DNA of 64,000 bases from Luscinia megarhynchos (GCA_034336665.1 CM067570.1:9880002-9944001); one strand, 5' to 3'. Positions 1-14,955 are shown, counted from the stretch's first letter. Notes: generated by a model not told the origin, from the letters alone. Made by a program: numbers and translations.

Positions 1-1819
1 CTACTCTTATTAAGTTGATGACAAAACGCCCATTAACCTTAGTAAGAGCAGGATCAGGCTGTGTACACGGAGAACTTTCAAAAGGCCAAAAGTTGTCTAG
101 CTTGAATGACATTTAAGTTACTATGGAAATTTGAAATTCCTAGAGTGTGGGATGCAGTCTGTCCTGAACCACTTCCAAGCATGGAGGCTCCTCGGGGACA
201 GAGGCACCTCAGAAGCACTGGATCTTTAATGAGAAACTTCAGTCATCCAGCCAATAATACTTATAACAAAAATAATATTTTCCATTCTCACATATTGTTA
301 AGCTGTAAACTGTTCCTTAGATACCTGCACATGGAGTTTATGAGAAACACATGTAAAATCCTGACAAGCAAACCCTGTTTATACCTTTGAACAAAATAAC
401 TACTGAAAGGACCAATTTTCAAAAGATGCCTATGGGGACCTGTCCATTATGCAGTGTGCCAAAGTCATCATCAAGCAATGCACTTCAGATGCTGCTCTGC
501 CTTCCCTGAGATGCCCCCACCTGTAACAACCCTTGTGTTCTTCCAGTGCAGGTAGCACTCTGATGGTTGCCTTCAAATGTCTCTAAGACTCAATAAGAGC
601 TTGTTGAGCTTTCCCAATAAAACAGGGAGAAATTCTCAGGTTTGACAGAATTCCTCTTAGGATCCACTGTCTGGTTTAAATCATGCCTGGGTGAACACCA
701 CATCTTTGTGATGTTCACTGGGACATGACAAAGACTTTCCTACTCAGAAGATGCAAGCCCTGATAAACAGTTCTACATTCACAAATCAGCCAGAGGACTC
801 TGTCACATCCTTCTTGGGCTACATCTCTGTTTTCAATTATAACACCAAAATAAGGAAAAGTCAGCACAAAAAGGACTTTCTGTTGCTAAAGCCTGCGATT
901 TCCAAACTCAATACAAATTAATCTGACTGAACTGGTTAAAATGTTGGTAGGAGAGGCGGTTGTGTTTAGTTTGGTTTTTAAACCCGTGTGCTTCAACACA
1001 ACACTGTGTGAACAGATCTCAGCCGCAGCAACTTTGACTGTGTATTAATGACATTACCCCATCCCTCACTCATCACTTATGAAGGTATGAGAAAAAGCTT
1101 CCTGTTTTCAATTCTTTTCTCCTACTGTATCTTTTCTGTATCACCTCATGACCTCCTTCAATTAACTTGACCTTTTTACCTCCCAACACAGCAAAGATGT
1201 GCATTCAAAATGGGGTTTGTACTTCTTGTAGTGATGCCTCAATGTGACTAAGCTGGTTTGTATCAATTCTAGGATGACAGAAAGCTGCTTTTCCCTACTT
1301 AAGATACACATATCCATTGAAAGCACACTCCTTTCAGCTTTTGTGCTGTTGTGGGATTTTAATCCCCAGAGCAGTAAATGTGGCTCTAATATATCACTCA
1401 CTACTTTACTGATAAAACTGGATTCATTGTACATGAGCAATGCTGAAACAGAATAAAATGTGGTGCTGAAGAGCCTGGGTTTACTCAGCAAGAAGTCTCC
1501 ATTTTCTAAATTCACCAAAATGTGTCTCCACACCTAAAATTAGACCAAAATACTGGAATTTCACTTCCAGTCTTCATCTCTTACTTTTAGCTACAGCTTC
1601 CTAGCACCAAGAAACTGCTGTGAAACTTACTCTCTGGGCAACACAATCTCTCCAGAACTATGATCAGAAGAGTGGCTTTGTTTTATGTCATTTTAGAGGA
1701 TATTTTAAATTACCATTTAGACCTCTACATCATCTGGTATGACCATCCATTCCACACACAATCTAGCCTGGCATTCCCTGCATTTTTAGAGAAATTCAAT
1801 TTCTCAGCCCATTTTACAA

Positions 1820-1838
1820 GTTGTTTGTTTGTTTGTTT
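1820..1838 (+). repeat. (GTTT)n microsatellite
   Basis: GTTGTTTGTTTGTTTGTTT, about four and a half units; ordinary simple repeat. Confidence 0.9.
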
Positions 1839-2649
1839 AATTATTAGGTTGCAGGTAAGAAATATCCTGAGAAAACAACTGTGCTCTACAACAACTGATA
1901 GATGTGCAAATGGAAGTGCCTCTTTTGTTGCATATAAATAGTATTTTTAGCATGAAACCAACAGTTTAATGTCCCTACTGAATTTATGATACAATTAGAA
2001 CAACTGTGTTGTCTTGGACCTTCGGTAAATTCTCTTTGAAGATTTCTGAGGCCCTTTGCAAGCTGAATCTGTTTAAATAAGCAATAATAAACATGAAAAC
2101 CTAATGAGGATGCTGTACTTTGACTAAGTCCAAATTATAAAATTGAAGCTGGGAGCTGACAAACAGAGATATTAAGTTTATCACATACATAGGAAAACAA
2201 CAAACTATGTATCCCTCTTGCCTTGCTTTTCGAATTATACACCCATGTAAAGGTGAATGAGAAATTCATCACTACCTAAAAGAGAAATGTGGAACTATAA
2301 CTTGGAGAATTTCAGCCCTCTCAAAAATTTTGAAGAGCTCTTAATCCACAAGCTGTTTAGACATGTAGGTAATCTTCAACTGTTAAAAAATCAACCTCTG
2401 AAAATGTCAGTGTTAGAAAGGATGCCCAGGATACAGAGAAACTCACTACATGACAACAAAAAAAAAATAAAGAAAAGTTAGGCGAGTCCAGTGGGGATTG
2501 AGGGATACCACTAATCAATTACCCCAGATAACTGAGGGAAGGATGAAAACAATGGCTTTAAGTAGGACTTCAGAACCTCAGTCATACCCTCTAAATGAAG
2601 GAGAAAATTGGATCCATTTTATTCTTTCAACCACTGTCAAATCCTACCA

Positions 2650-2745
2650 TTGCATCCAACTCTCCATGCTTTGGTGCCATCTGTAAAATAGGGAGGCTAA
2701 TAATCCCCCACATCTCGCAGCTGTTCTGTGAATTAACTCGCCAGG
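2650..2745 (+). mobile_element. MIR-like (CORE) SINE remnant
   Basis: CCATCTGTAAAATAGGGAGG, CTAATAATCCCCCACATCTC, GCAGCTGTTCTGTGAATTAA follow the MIR core and 3' part ('CATCTGTAAAATGGGGATAATAATACCTACCTCACAGGGTTGTTGTGAGGATTAA'). Sense orientation on the plus strand. MIR copies are scarce in birds and old. Confidence 0.6.
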
Positions 2746-3997
2746 GCTCCATGGTGTTTTGGTCCTTCTGATGGGTACTCATAGGACATGCACAGCATCA
2801 CCTCTTTTCTTTGTCAACTTATTAATTACTGCACGTATTCTCCAGGTCTTACAACTGAGTATCTTTGAATTGCTGAAATAAATAAATAATTGAGAGCCAA
2901 TAACCTTTTCCTGAATACAAATCAACCATCTGTCACATTCCTGGGTACAACAAAACTTTTAATCAATATATAATTTTCACCCTGTTTTAATGAGTGTTCC
3001 TGTATCACTACCTACTGCTGATTGCAGTTCTGTCTCCTATTGGGCTGGTATTAAAAACTTCTGTAATGAGAGGTGAAGCCAGCCCAAAGTCTTCATTTTT
3101 CAACTGTACCCTTTAAGCCTGCACACATAAAGTGCATATTTATATTACATATTCCACTCAGTTTCCTAAATGGGAGACAGCAACAGCTTTATAACCATAG
3201 CAGATCCTAAAAATTGAAAAAGCAGTCATGGTAGTTTTTGCACAAATATTTCAGGGAATAACCAAGGAAGTTTTCATCGAGTTTATTTCAGACTAAACGA
3301 ACTTCTCTCGTGCTGTCTGGGCTGTACCTCCTTCTGTCAGGATCTGAGGACTGCATTAAAAAGAATGCTTAAATGGGAAACATCCAAGGAATAGCTAACT
3401 GTTGAGAGAGGGGGATTTGGGATAGTTCTCTTCCTTCTGGGTCAGGAACAACAAAAGCTGGGAATAAAAAGGCTGTTGCCTAATGCAGTATTTTAGTATT
3501 TAAAAACCTGGTTTTCTTCCAGAAGAAAAATGGGGCCCTAGTGGCTTGGCAGCCTGCTCCTGAGCCACAGATGCTGTGATGCCAGGATCCTCGGCCTCAC
3601 AGCGGTTTGCATGCCCTGGCACCACATCCCTCCCAAGAGGGCACTGCCAACCCCATGGTGGCTGGCAGAGCTGGCAGGCTCCACAACTGGGACCCTGGGA
3701 AAGGTCCAACTTCTCCCACAATTTCAGCAATGTCAAACCATGCAAGCAGAACAAAGTAGGAAATCCAGTGAAATAAATTTCTGTTATCAGCTTTAGTGTA
3801 AATCTTGCAGTTCAGGATGGTGTGGGGTAAAGTGAGATCTCATGATCTCAACTGAGTGAGGTTTGGGACCACATGTGGTCTCCTTGCAGCTTGTGGAAGA
3901 ATAGCCTTTGCAGTCCAGTTTGGGTCACACTCTGCTTCAAAGAAAGCATGACTGAAGATTAAAGAATTTGAAAAAAACAGAACTGGGTTTTATTGGT

Positions 3998-4069
3998 AAG
4001 AAAAAAAAAGAAAAACAACAACCAAAAAACCCCCAACCAAACCCAACAGAAACAACCCACAAAAACCAT
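3998..4069 (+). repeat. A/C-rich low-complexity tract
   Basis: A run composed almost only of A and C (AAGAAAAAAAAAG, then ACAACAACC, AAACCCCCAACC units). It encodes nothing. Confidence 0.85.
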
Positions 4070-7000
4070 TAAAAGGCCATAGTCAACAGAGAACAACCAC
4101 CAAATAAATATCATTTCCATATTTCCATATCATCACTTTGTAGGAATGTGATTTAAAATTTAAATTCTGCAGCCTTCCAGTCCAGCACGGAGCAGCAGAG
4201 AGAGAAAGCATTGCCAAGCAAGAACAGACTTTTTCAGCACTGACACTTTGGAGGATGAGCAACACTGCAGATATCATGAGAGGGATGGACCCTTGTTTCA
4301 TGCACAGAGAATGGCCTCTTGTAGCATTCTGCTTTATTTTTTGATCCTCAATTGGTTTAAAAAGCACTGTGTGACTTAGTATGAAGATAAAATTAGAGAC
4401 AGGAGAAATTAGTCAGGCCAAGTAAACTGTCTTAGGCTATTTTGTAGGGGTATAACTATGAATAAACTGCAGTGGATGAAGGACAGAGTAGATATAGGCT
4501 CACTGGAGCACAAAACACGAAGTAAGAGCTCAAACATTTCAGCTGCCTTCCCAACAGCATCCTAACTATTGGGAGGATCCAGGACTGGAGGGCAGTTCAG
4601 CAGCAGCTGAGGCTGGTGTTGATCCTGGATGGAATGGAGCTATGCTGAGCTTTCCCTTTCCTGGTGAAAGCCACAGTGCTGAGGGGCTGTGGCTCAGCAC
4701 CCAACTCACCCCATGTGCAACTTAGCTCAGACCACATGCACCAGGATGGTGCAGCAACAGGGAGGCCACATAAAACCCCCCACTTCACACACAGATAAAC
4801 AAAGCCCAGATGGCTCTGGGGAGAGGCAGAGGGAAGCCTCTCTGTGTGTGCACACTTTATAATTTAGGGAAAACTTGCAGATAGCAGGGTGCAGAGCTTT
4901 GCTACATCAGCAGACAGATGTGAATTTAAGCAAGCCTCCAATATTGCTGCTATGCTACTGCTTTTAATGTCTGCTAAAACAGCAATGGAAGAAAGGATCA
5001 GGGACTATGGAAAAGGGGAATTTTTGGTGGTTGGAGCAGACCTGCTTTTTCAGTAAATCACTGAATCTCTTTCCCTCTGTTGCAGAATCACCTAAGCTTA
5101 CCAAAGGCAGGGCATTGACTTTACTGAAAGGAGGATTACTGAAAATAGCCAACTCGAGGTGTTGGGAACCTGAATTCTAACATTTTAAAAACCTAGAAAG
5201 GTATTGCTTCTTGCTTCTTTAAAGTGTGAAAACTTCTTACACAATTGACAAATTTAGCTGTTTGTGAATTCACCCCAAGAAGAGCAATGTGGGGCAAAAA
5301 ATAAGGGTCTGAGAACACATCAGTGCCAGAGCTGCATTTATCATTCTAAGTTCCTAATTGCTCTGTTTAGAGAAAACATATTTTTCCTTCTCAGATTTTC
5401 TCTGTTCCAGGCTGCATGTCTGAGACATTAAGTAAACTACTCTATCACAGCACCTGATCATCAAAATAAACAATAAAAGCAACCGTGAACACCAAGTCAC
5501 AGAAAAAATTGACCTTTTGTTGCTGCCACAGCCTTATTTGGTGTGCAAGCTCCAACAAACCATTTTTAATGACTCAGAGCAGAAGTATTTCTATCTCTTG
5601 GCTTGGTCAGAACAGGCAAAACTGCCTCATTCTTTGTGCTGCATGAGCACCACCACAGACTGCTCTTCATAGGTCCAGCCCTCACTGTGTGTGTAAGGAT
5701 GCTCCAGGTAAACACCAGTAGGAGTTGTGCTGCAGCTCAGAGACTCTGAAAACTACAACCAACATCTTGGACACAGCCTTGTACCAGTGACTTCATCTGC
5801 AGATGCTCCAGAGAGCTGTGTAATTACTCTTTTCCAAAATGCAGCCTCAATTCATATACAAGTCCAAAATGTACTTATATGTCTAATATTAAGAACTGCA
5901 CTTTTAGCATAAGCATCCCACAAAACTCTTATTTCTAAACTCATTTTCACAGTGCTGGAGAAGACAAGACCTTTGTGTGCTGTTTACAAATTACACATTT
6001 AATATGTACAACAACTGGGTTGCTTTGGGTACCCAATAGGGCTGGTGGGGATTTTTGCTTGCTGTTTGTGGTTTTGTTTAATGAACTAGTGAGACCAGGA
6101 ATATTAATTACTAAAGGTTCAGCAATACTGTGATTTTTTTTCAGCATCTGTACATTTCAGCAGCTTAGTGAATGAGGCAACAGATTTCATATTTTACTTA
6201 AAGGTGTTCAGATGTTAACAACTCCAGCTGGTCTAAAGAACAAAAGACAGATAATCACAAATTGCTGCATTAGCTGAGGGAATACTCCAGGTAAAGCAGA
6301 TATTAACTTTCAGAAAGCTAAGAACACAATACCTTACCCAAGGCACAATATAAGCTGATGCTGGATTGAAACAAAGGCATCAGAAGATATTCAACACATT
6401 TTACTATTAGTTTTTACACAAAAGAGATTGATAAATACGGAGGTGAAAATGGAAAAAAAAATCTCAAGCCTATTTTCCCCAATATCAATATTTCTTTGTG
6501 AAGTACCAAAATTTACAAATAATGAAAAGAAGCAAGTTTCTCTGTGGGCAAAGCAATTAAGAAATCCATTCACTAAAAAATTGGAGTGAATGGAGTCAAG
6601 ATTTTCTAAGCAATCAGGGAGGTTATATTTTTTCCTTTTTAGGACATCTATCTTGGACCAAGACAATGGGTTTCTTTTTCAGATGACTATCTCAATCAGA
6701 AAAGTAGTATTATTTAATATCTGTACACAGAGCAGCTTAGTTGTTGGGATACAGAGAGATATGTGAGAGGAAAAAAACTCTAAACATCAGGCAGCTGTTC
6801 TCCAGAACTAAGTTAAGTGTTTCAAAAGACAGCTCATGGCAATACATGGTGCCAGCCTGGCAATGGGGTAAATGCACTAATGCCAAGGTGTTCCAATGTC
6901 CCCATGTAAGTCATGCCCAGGGTAGACCTGGCTGTTTCTATTGCCAACTCTTCTAAGCAATCCCAGAGGAATCTCCCAGCCTGAAGGACATACATTTTGT

Positions 7001-9349
7001 GATGCTTTAAATCACAACCAGGTTAATGTTCTCTCCATGGTTCTGGTCATGGCTGTGTGACAAGTCAAAACCAGGCACAGAGCAAATAAACCCAGTTTTT
7101 CTAGATTCATTTATTCTTCTAAAGAGCTGGATAATAAATTAGACAAGAGTGTGACCATGATGTAGGAAGAAAAGAAAAAAAAAACATTTTCCAAGAAGTC
7201 TCTAGAAACTGATTTTCCACTAAGGAAGTAGTAAGTATTTGGAATCACCTGTAAAATTTTTAAAACAAATTCACTGGAACATCCAAGTGTCACAGGGATT
7301 ACATTTTTCAAAGGACATGCAGTAAGCGGGGGAGGAAATTACATAATGAATGGATTTTTTCCTTTTAATTCTTCACATTTTATTTCAGAGACAGAAATAC
7401 ACTCATATATACAGGAAAATATCCTTTTCCTCTTAGACATCCTAAATCACATTCAGTGGACAGGATAGGGGCATGCAGACCTACTGTGAAAGCACAGAGG
7501 AGGAGACCTCCTGACCTTTATCTCACTACTTGGCTTGCTTAAGGCAACAGCTTCTGACACAAATAGTCACATATATGGTCTCAAAACATAAATACTAACA
7601 AAAACACTACAAGAGGCACTACAACATAGACTAACCCCAGTTTCTAAACTCCTTTTCAGGAACTACCAGCAGGGGCCAGAAAATTTAAGAAGTTGGTAAT
7701 AACTACCCAAAATCTTGGCTTAAAACCCAGTTTCCAGGTTTTTCCCTAATTGCTTCATTTTCATGTGGTGTAGCACGTCTTCCCATGTGAGCAGCCGTGT
7801 GCAACAACCTCTCGGGGGGCCCAGGCTCCAGCAGCCTCCTGCATCAGCATCACACTGCTCTGAGAAGTTACTCAAGGGAGGCTTTTGACAGCTGCTGGAG
7901 GGAAGACAACAATTCACACATGACAACAATTTCAATAAAGTTGTGATGACCCATTGCAGGTAAGCACAGCTCACACTGTCCCAAGTGAGGGCTGGAACTC
8001 TGTCCCCAGAATGTTGGAGGTTGTGCTTGTCGCTGCCTTGTACTTTGTCTGCTTCCTCTGAATCACTTCGCTGAGATTTTTTCTTTAAATAATCTCTAAT
8101 CAGTACAGAAACCCCACATTTGCACCAATAGGAAAATTTACTGTTAAATATCCCTTACTTCTGCTCAAGTTTTGCACTCTATGACAAAATAAAATAAATA
8201 AATAACAGCTTTATCTCACCTAAACTGCTATGAGACATGACAGCAAATCTGTCACTCTCATAACCCAACACCACATGTATCTGTCTTTTCTTGCCATAAA
8301 TTTCTGCTTGAGCAGCAGGACTATGACAGCTGTACCATGCACTGGCATATTCACAACTAACCCTCTCCAGAGTAGCTTGATGAAGGGATGAAAGCTCCAT
8401 AGCCCTTAGTGAAACAAAGCCAGCCTGGGAGATAAATCCCCAAGCGCCTTGGTGGCTAACAGCCCTCTGCACAGTTTGGTGAATAAATACTGCACAAGAG
8501 CAGGAGGAAACAGAGCTTGCAAACTGCAGCCTCTTTTGTCCTTCTGGAACTGTGATACTTTTTGACTTCCTAATAGCATGAAAATTCACTGCAGCTACAA
8601 TGTAAATTGCTGTTTTCCCACACATACACTATATATTCATGCCATATTCTGCAATATCTGTCAACAGAAACAGGGAATTTTATTTTATTCCAAGACTTAC
8701 CTTTGAAGCAAATGGGAGGGAGAGGGTATTTGCAATCTTGAAATAATTACTTACCTTAAAGGTCTACTGATTTCCAAGCATCCTACACAAGACAGCAGCC
8801 CTGGGACCACTTTTACCCACCAGACTCCCAAAATAAAACTATTTTTAAAGTATAAAAGCATGGGGGGAACTATGTTTTGTTAGTGAGAATCTTGCCTTTC
8901 TCATATACCCTCCTCACACGCCAGAATCAACACATCAGTAGTTGATCCAAATATCTTAAGGTCTTTTGCAGTGTTTGATACACTCTGGTGGCAGATGTCC
9001 CTGAAGCCCCCTTCTTTTCTCACTGTTAAATCTCTAGTCTTGGCCCATGTTATTCATAGAATCAATTTACTTTTCCTGCTTAAATTGCTACACCTAACCC
9101 AGGATCTCTAAATTGCCCTTGTCTTTTAAAATATTTGTTCTTACTAACAATTTAACCAAGGGCTCATAAATTTAATAACATGCTGAGCTGGCCCTACCAT
9201 AAATGCCTGCATTAGAGACAGGAATATCAAGTAGGACAAACAGGAGGTGCACTGCAGCAGGGAGCTTGTCTTCCTTATCCCACAGAGAAGTGAATAAAGA
9301 GTGATCTGGACCATCTTTATGACAAGCAAAAGATCTGAGCTCTTGAAAT

Positions 9350-9520
9350 TCTAAAATCACAGAATTATTTTTAGGTTGAAAAAGAGCCTGAAGATCAAGT
9401 CCAACCATTAATCCAGCACTGCCAAGGCCACATCCACACACTTTAAACACTTCTAAGGATAACTCCACAACTTTCCCGGATGGCCTGTTCCAATTCTTGA
9501 AAATGTTGTCCTCCCACGAA
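9350..9520 (-). mobile_element. CR1 LINE 3' end fragment
   Basis: The plus strand shows the antisense CR1 end: AAAATCACAGAATTATTTTT, GATCAAGTCCAACCATTAAT, then GGCCACATCCACACACTTTA, CACTTCTAAGGATAACTCCA and GGCCTGTTCCAATTCTTGA. All are diverged but collinear with the consensus. The repeat gradually loses similarity after about 9,520. Confidence 0.88.
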
Positions 9521-11186
9521 CTGCAAGAAGCCTAACAACAGCCTGTTGTGTGCCCCTCCTGCCCTCAAACACACACCTCTGTCACTGAAACCACCCCAAA
9601 ATGCCAGGCATACCCATGCACATCCATGCAATCCCATATATTCCAAGATAAGGACCTCATCTACCCTGGTGCCAAATCTGCAGATTCACTGAAATATGAC
9701 ATTGCAACTGGTTTTACTGGCTGGTGCTCCCACAAAGCAAGGACATTCTCATCTCCAAGTAAAGTTCCTCCTGGCCAAAAGCATGACAGGTGCTTCAGAG
9801 AAACACAGACATAACTCTGGCCCTGCCAGTGCTCAGAAACAAAAATAAGACAAATCTGTATTAAAGTGCATCATTATTCAGTGAGTTGAGGCATTAGCAT
9901 GCAGACAAGGCAGAAAGAGAGGGAAGAGGACCCTCCATCACAGCACCCATAAATCACCATGGCATGAACACAGCTGACAGCTCCATTAACTTTGGCACAT
10001 GCAGGTCATGGGCTTGCCTGCTTGTTTGTTTATTTGCTAATATGTTATCAGACCTCATTTTGAACAAAAGTATTAAAACATGGTAGTTTACTGTGGATGC
10101 AAACAATGTTTTTTTAGGAGGTGTTTAGGGAGCTAGTTGGAGGAGCAGGGCTGAACAAGTTTTCAGCAAAACTTTCTTTTCACTATGAAATGTCTTGACT
10201 CAGAAAAATAACCAAAGCTCTCAAAGATAATGTAATATTTTGGCTGGAAAATGTTTGGTGCTTACTAGCTAATAATTTCTATTCTAGTATTCTGGGTAGT
10301 TTTCAAACAAAATTTTTCAGTTATTAGTTTTTTTTGTCCAAACACATCAAATTATCTGGTTTTCTTTTTTTTCAAGTAAAGCTGAAGACATTTCTCCCCA
10401 AATCATCAACGAACATGGACATTTTTATTGTTACCACCAAAATTTTCAGGACAAGATTATGTGGAGACCATTGCACTGAGAGGCAGAGATGGCATGGAAA
10501 AAGCATGTGAAATGGTAAGGGAAACAGCCTGCATACCATGAAATTGGACTGCAATTCTACAAATAAAAGACAGTTGTTGCAGAAGAGTAGTTTTTAAGGC
10601 TGAAGGTAGCCAATTCCAGCTCAAGCCATGAGCTCACAGGGTCCTAGCCTCCAGGCAGGTATATGATTTGAAGGAGACCAGACAGTGCTGTAAATGCCAA
10701 GTATTCACAGAAAACACAACCAAATCATAGCAAAAGCATCTGGGATGCAGCTTCTCCTGGGTATTTGTGTCAATCAAGCACATTTCCAGATGTGCAGATA
10801 AACCATTCATGCAAAGAAGTTTCCAAAATGCTGGAGACAGTCTGTAGGCTGCATGTAGACTAGTTTCTGCAGATAACACTGCAAACAGGAGACCAGAGAG
10901 CCTTGGATGGGACAACATGCTTGTAACACAGGAGAAATTGTAGATTTGCCAGACACAGCCACTTGAGGTCAGACTATTTTGGGCAGGTCAGCCCCACTGG
11001 TGTCCAAGTGCTGCTGCAGGATTTTGTAGCCCATCCCCTCAGAGACTGCACAGCACTGTAGCTGACCCCTGGTTTGGACTCATGGCTGTTGCCTCATGCT
11101 AGAGCCTTGTGGCAATGGGTGCACAAGGAAGTGTGCTTCCAGTATGAATCAATTCATTTCTCCCATATGAATAATGCCTACTGACA

Positions 11187-11330
11187 GAAGCACAGAATAA
11201 ACTGAGATGGAACAGACCCATAAGGACCATCAGGTCCATCTCCTGTCCCTGCACAGCACCATCCCCAGGAGTCACACCATGTGCCTGGGAGTACTGTCCA
11301 AATGCCTCATATGGCTTTCCTTCAAGGCTG
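11187..11330 (-). mobile_element. CR1 LINE fragment
   Basis: Antisense CR1: CACAGAATAAACTGAGATGG, CATAAGGACCATCAGGTCCA, GTCCCTGCACAGCACCATCC, AGGAGTCACACCATGTGCCT and a TGTCCAAATGCCTC block. The order and spacing match CR1 copies of the type that read 'rich in CCCTGCACAGCACC'. Divergence is moderate. Confidence 0.88.
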
Positions 11331-13213
11331 CAAAATGACTGGGTTTAAAAGACTTTAACAAAATTAAAACTAACAAAAACAAGTTAATGGGCTGAGATGA
11401 AAGATGCTTATTTCTTCTTTGAAGGACAAGCATACAATGCATTCAGTGATCCAGAATAACATGCTGCAACATGAAACAAGGACGGGCCAAGTCTTCACCA
11501 CAGACAGCTGGAGGAAGCACTGTGTTGGCTGTGAAGGCTTTAGGAAATAATTACTGACAAGGGAAAGTCTTTGCTTCCTGGTTATCATGAGCCTGAGGGC
11601 TACAGGACATGGAGCTGTCACGTGTCATCATCAACACACCTGAAACATGCACCAGATGGGGCTACTGAAGTCAATGACAATCCCTCTGTGTTGGGGAGCA
11701 CCCCATCCAATGGCCCAGCATCTCTCTTCACCACCATGCACCACACACCTCACTGCAGCAGGAATCCCTCTGTTTGTTTAAATGGATGCTCAACTCTCCT
11801 GAATGAGTCTACACACAAAACCAGGAGTCTCCTATTGCTGCCTCCACCAGAAACTTAAAGAGAACTGAAAGAGAACATGATGGCCAGAACACAATGCCCT
11901 GGTTAGAGGCTGGACCACAGCATCCAGTGTGTGCTATGGGAACAAGGGAATTGTATCTCCTGCATCTTCCTTCTCCTGAGGGAAAACAGCTGAAGGTATC
12001 TGAAATATCTAAAGCCAAGTGATAGAGTGGTGGCTTGCTGTGCAGACAGGTCACAGCATGTGGACATGACCTGCATAACCACTGCCAAAAGATTCCCCAA
12101 GAGGAAAGAAAAAGCATCCATACTTTCAGCAGGCCTAACTCTGCTCTCAAATGCACTGATGTTAAACCAAAGTAATTGAGTCTGAGCCCAGCAGAAATCA
12201 ATGAGATCACTGCCAAGTCCAATGTCAAACACGCACATGCTTACAAACTTGCCCAAGAGATTTTCATGCTATCCTCTGTGAACTAAAATCTCAAATGTTT
12301 TTTCATTCAGTTTCTGCAGAAAGTCTTGCAGTATCTGCCCTTTATCAGCATACTTAGAATGCTGAGAAGACCCATAGAGCATCTATCATGTCAAGACTAC
12401 GTGTGTCACTCATGTGCATAAATACCTGAAAATTATTGATGTTGTACAGAAAATACTGCATGGATAGCAGCTTCCTTACAGCCCAGGAAAGAAAGTACAG
12501 TTTAGCAGAACCTTGAAGTTGCTCTAAACCTCCTATTGGGAAAACCCAGCCATAACCAGGCCCTTGGGCAGGAACATACCTCTACAATAGATGGCATCAG
12601 GCTGCACACTGGCCGTCAGAGGCTAAAACTGGGAAACACCAGCTGCATTTCTCTCCCTTAGCCTACTTCATGATTTCCTACAAACAAGACTATTGTATAG
12701 GACAAAAGTCAGGGCAGCTTCCTGAACTCTCACACAACAGTGTTACTTGGCTTGTGGTCCCATGCAGGGTTCAGCTGCAGCAGAGCTGGGTTCTGCCCCT
12801 CCAATCTGTCACTATATCTGTACACAGTCACTCCCTAACCCGGTTGTGTCAAAATGATCCAGGTTGGCTTTCTATTTAAAAGCATGGAGGGTTTTCTTTA
12901 ACCCAGATCATTTTGACTGATTTAGGTTAGAGAAGGACTACATTTGCAGCTATGCCTGCAGACACCAACCTCCAGCAGTGGGGACAATGCCCAGGCACTA
13001 TTAGCCTGGCTTGGGTTCAAAGCCTTTGAACCCAGCTCAGCTGCAAGCCAAGTAGCACATCTGGCCATAGCTGTACATGCTGTAGTTCAGGAAAAAAAAA
13101 CGGCAAATGAGGCTACATTCAGTGTCCCAGATAAACTATGGAATGTAAAAAGTTAGGATACAATTCACAGGAAATTCAGAAACTCAGCTTCAGATTCCAC
13201 TATCACAATTTAA

Positions 13214-13240
13214 CTTCCCCCTCCTTCCCCCTCTCCCCCC
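13214..13240 (+). repeat. Polypyrimidine (C/T) tract
   Basis: CTTCCCCCTCCTTCCCCCTC followed by TCCCCCC. A pure pyrimidine stretch with no acceptor directly after it. Confidence 0.85.
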
Positions 13241-14854
13241 AATTCTGGTACTAATGGTCTTTATTTTTCAACTAAATTCTTCATTTTTGGGTGACTAGGA
13301 TAAACTTGTTAATACTACACAGCCACACACCAAGACAAGCAGCCCACAGTAATTCAATCACCTCTCAAACCAGAGCTATGTGGGTATTTATTTCAGCCAC
13401 CCAACTCCAGAAATGTGAATTTTAAAATGGAAGCACACTACAAAATCTGAGAAGTTTCTCTCACACAAGAAAGGCTCTGTGTGTTACCTGTATGGTAGCA
13501 AGGCAGTTCAGATGTTTCTCTTCCTCTATGCTGGCTGTGGTTACACACACCATGCCCCCAGGCATGGGCAGAACTCATAAAGGATTCATATGCAAACATA
13601 ATCTTCAAGACAGAGTGGGACACAAAAAGTTTTGCACCCTTTTTTTATCTGTTACCCAAGTTTGTTACTGAGGCATGCCATTTCATATCATCTTCCAGCA
13701 ATCTCTGCTACCAGCCTGGCTTGAGAGTCAGATCATTTCCTGCTGCTGGCTCTTAAATGGAAAATTACATTTTCTTGTTTCACACAAGTTTGGTTAAACT
13801 GAACATATTTGGCTTTGTAAAATACATCATGATGAAAGATGTTCCTTAGGTGCAAAATACTAAATGTTTCTCTTCATTTAAGAACATAGGGTCTAGTAAA
13901 CCAAAATTCATTTGGGGATATTCTGAAGGATTAGACTCTTCAGATTCATTCAAAAAAGAGGAGAAAAACTGGTTGCACATATGCTTCATCATAAAAGTAT
14001 TTATCTGACCTACAGCCAAAACCATTTTATCTCTGTAAGCAATCCTTAAACACTGCAGAATGCATTCACTGCTTTCATTACCAAATTACTTTTTAAGAGT
14101 TCAGCAGGTAATTGAAGTTCCAAATGTCTTAAAATGGTTTGGCAATGCTGAGATTTCCTAGTGGACTTGCATCCAAGAACTTTAGAGGGAAAAAATCAGC
14201 TGGATACTAAATATATACTCTAAAATAAGATGGATTCGTATTACACTAAGATGCAGGCTTTTAAGGAGGGAGAATATTTCATATGAAGAGTAAAGCTCTG
14301 CTCAGAGGAGGTTCCATGATGTTGAAGTCTCAAACTCATATTCAAAAAGTCCTGTGAATTTTTCAAAGACACTATATTGGCCTAAATCTGTTCCCACTGA
14401 ACTCAAGGGCTGTTAATTTTGACAGAAAACTAATTAGGACAATGCTGTCCTATATACTTTGTACTATTTAGCAGACAACTGTTAAAAACAGAGGGCTCTA
14501 AAATCTTTTTCCTAGATGAAAAACATTTTATTACTTTTCCAATTCACTCAGCAGAAGCAGTGAAAGGAATGGGCCTGAATCTGTTGCCCACACGAAGTGC
14601 TGTGCATTGCCCCAAGGCTGCAGTGCTGGGTGGCAGGGGCAGGAGGGCCATGAGCAGCACAAAGGCTGCAGCCTGGGCAGGCAGCCCCAGCTCCAGAGGT
14701 CTAACGAGGACTCTTGCCCTTGCTACATCAATAGCTTTTGGCAAACCATTTTCTGCCTCAGTTCCTCACATTTATGGAGTGGAGTGTTCTGTGTTTGTAA
14801 CTGTTACATGCACTGCTTTATGTGTTACTATTTTGCAGGGCTTTTTATTCACAG

Positions 14855-14955
14855 CCAATTACCCAACTTTCAGAGGGAAACTGAGGCACGAAGCAACACT
14901 AATTGCCTAATGTCATCCAGTAGGTCAGAGCAGAAGCAGAGTCTTCATCTCCAGA
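14855..14955 (-). mobile_element. MIR-like SINE remnant (antisense)
   Basis: CAGAGGGAAACTGAGGCACG, then TTGCCTAATGTCATCCAGTA and GGTCAGAGCAGAAGCAGAGT resemble reverse-complement MIR ('GAGGAAACTGAGGCACAGAG..TTGCCCAAGGTCACACAGCTAGTAAGTGGCAGAGC'). The GAAACTGAGGCAC core is intact. Confidence 0.55.

Noticed and set aside
8179..8625. 148-codon minus-strand frame
   Set aside because: No domain, signal, splice context or codon bias; ends in a low-complexity AATAAATAAATA tract. Consistent with chance.
11809..12256. Overlapping minus-strand frames of 117 and 139 codons
   Set aside because: Two overlapping frames with equal support and no domain suggest chance openness rather than a gene.
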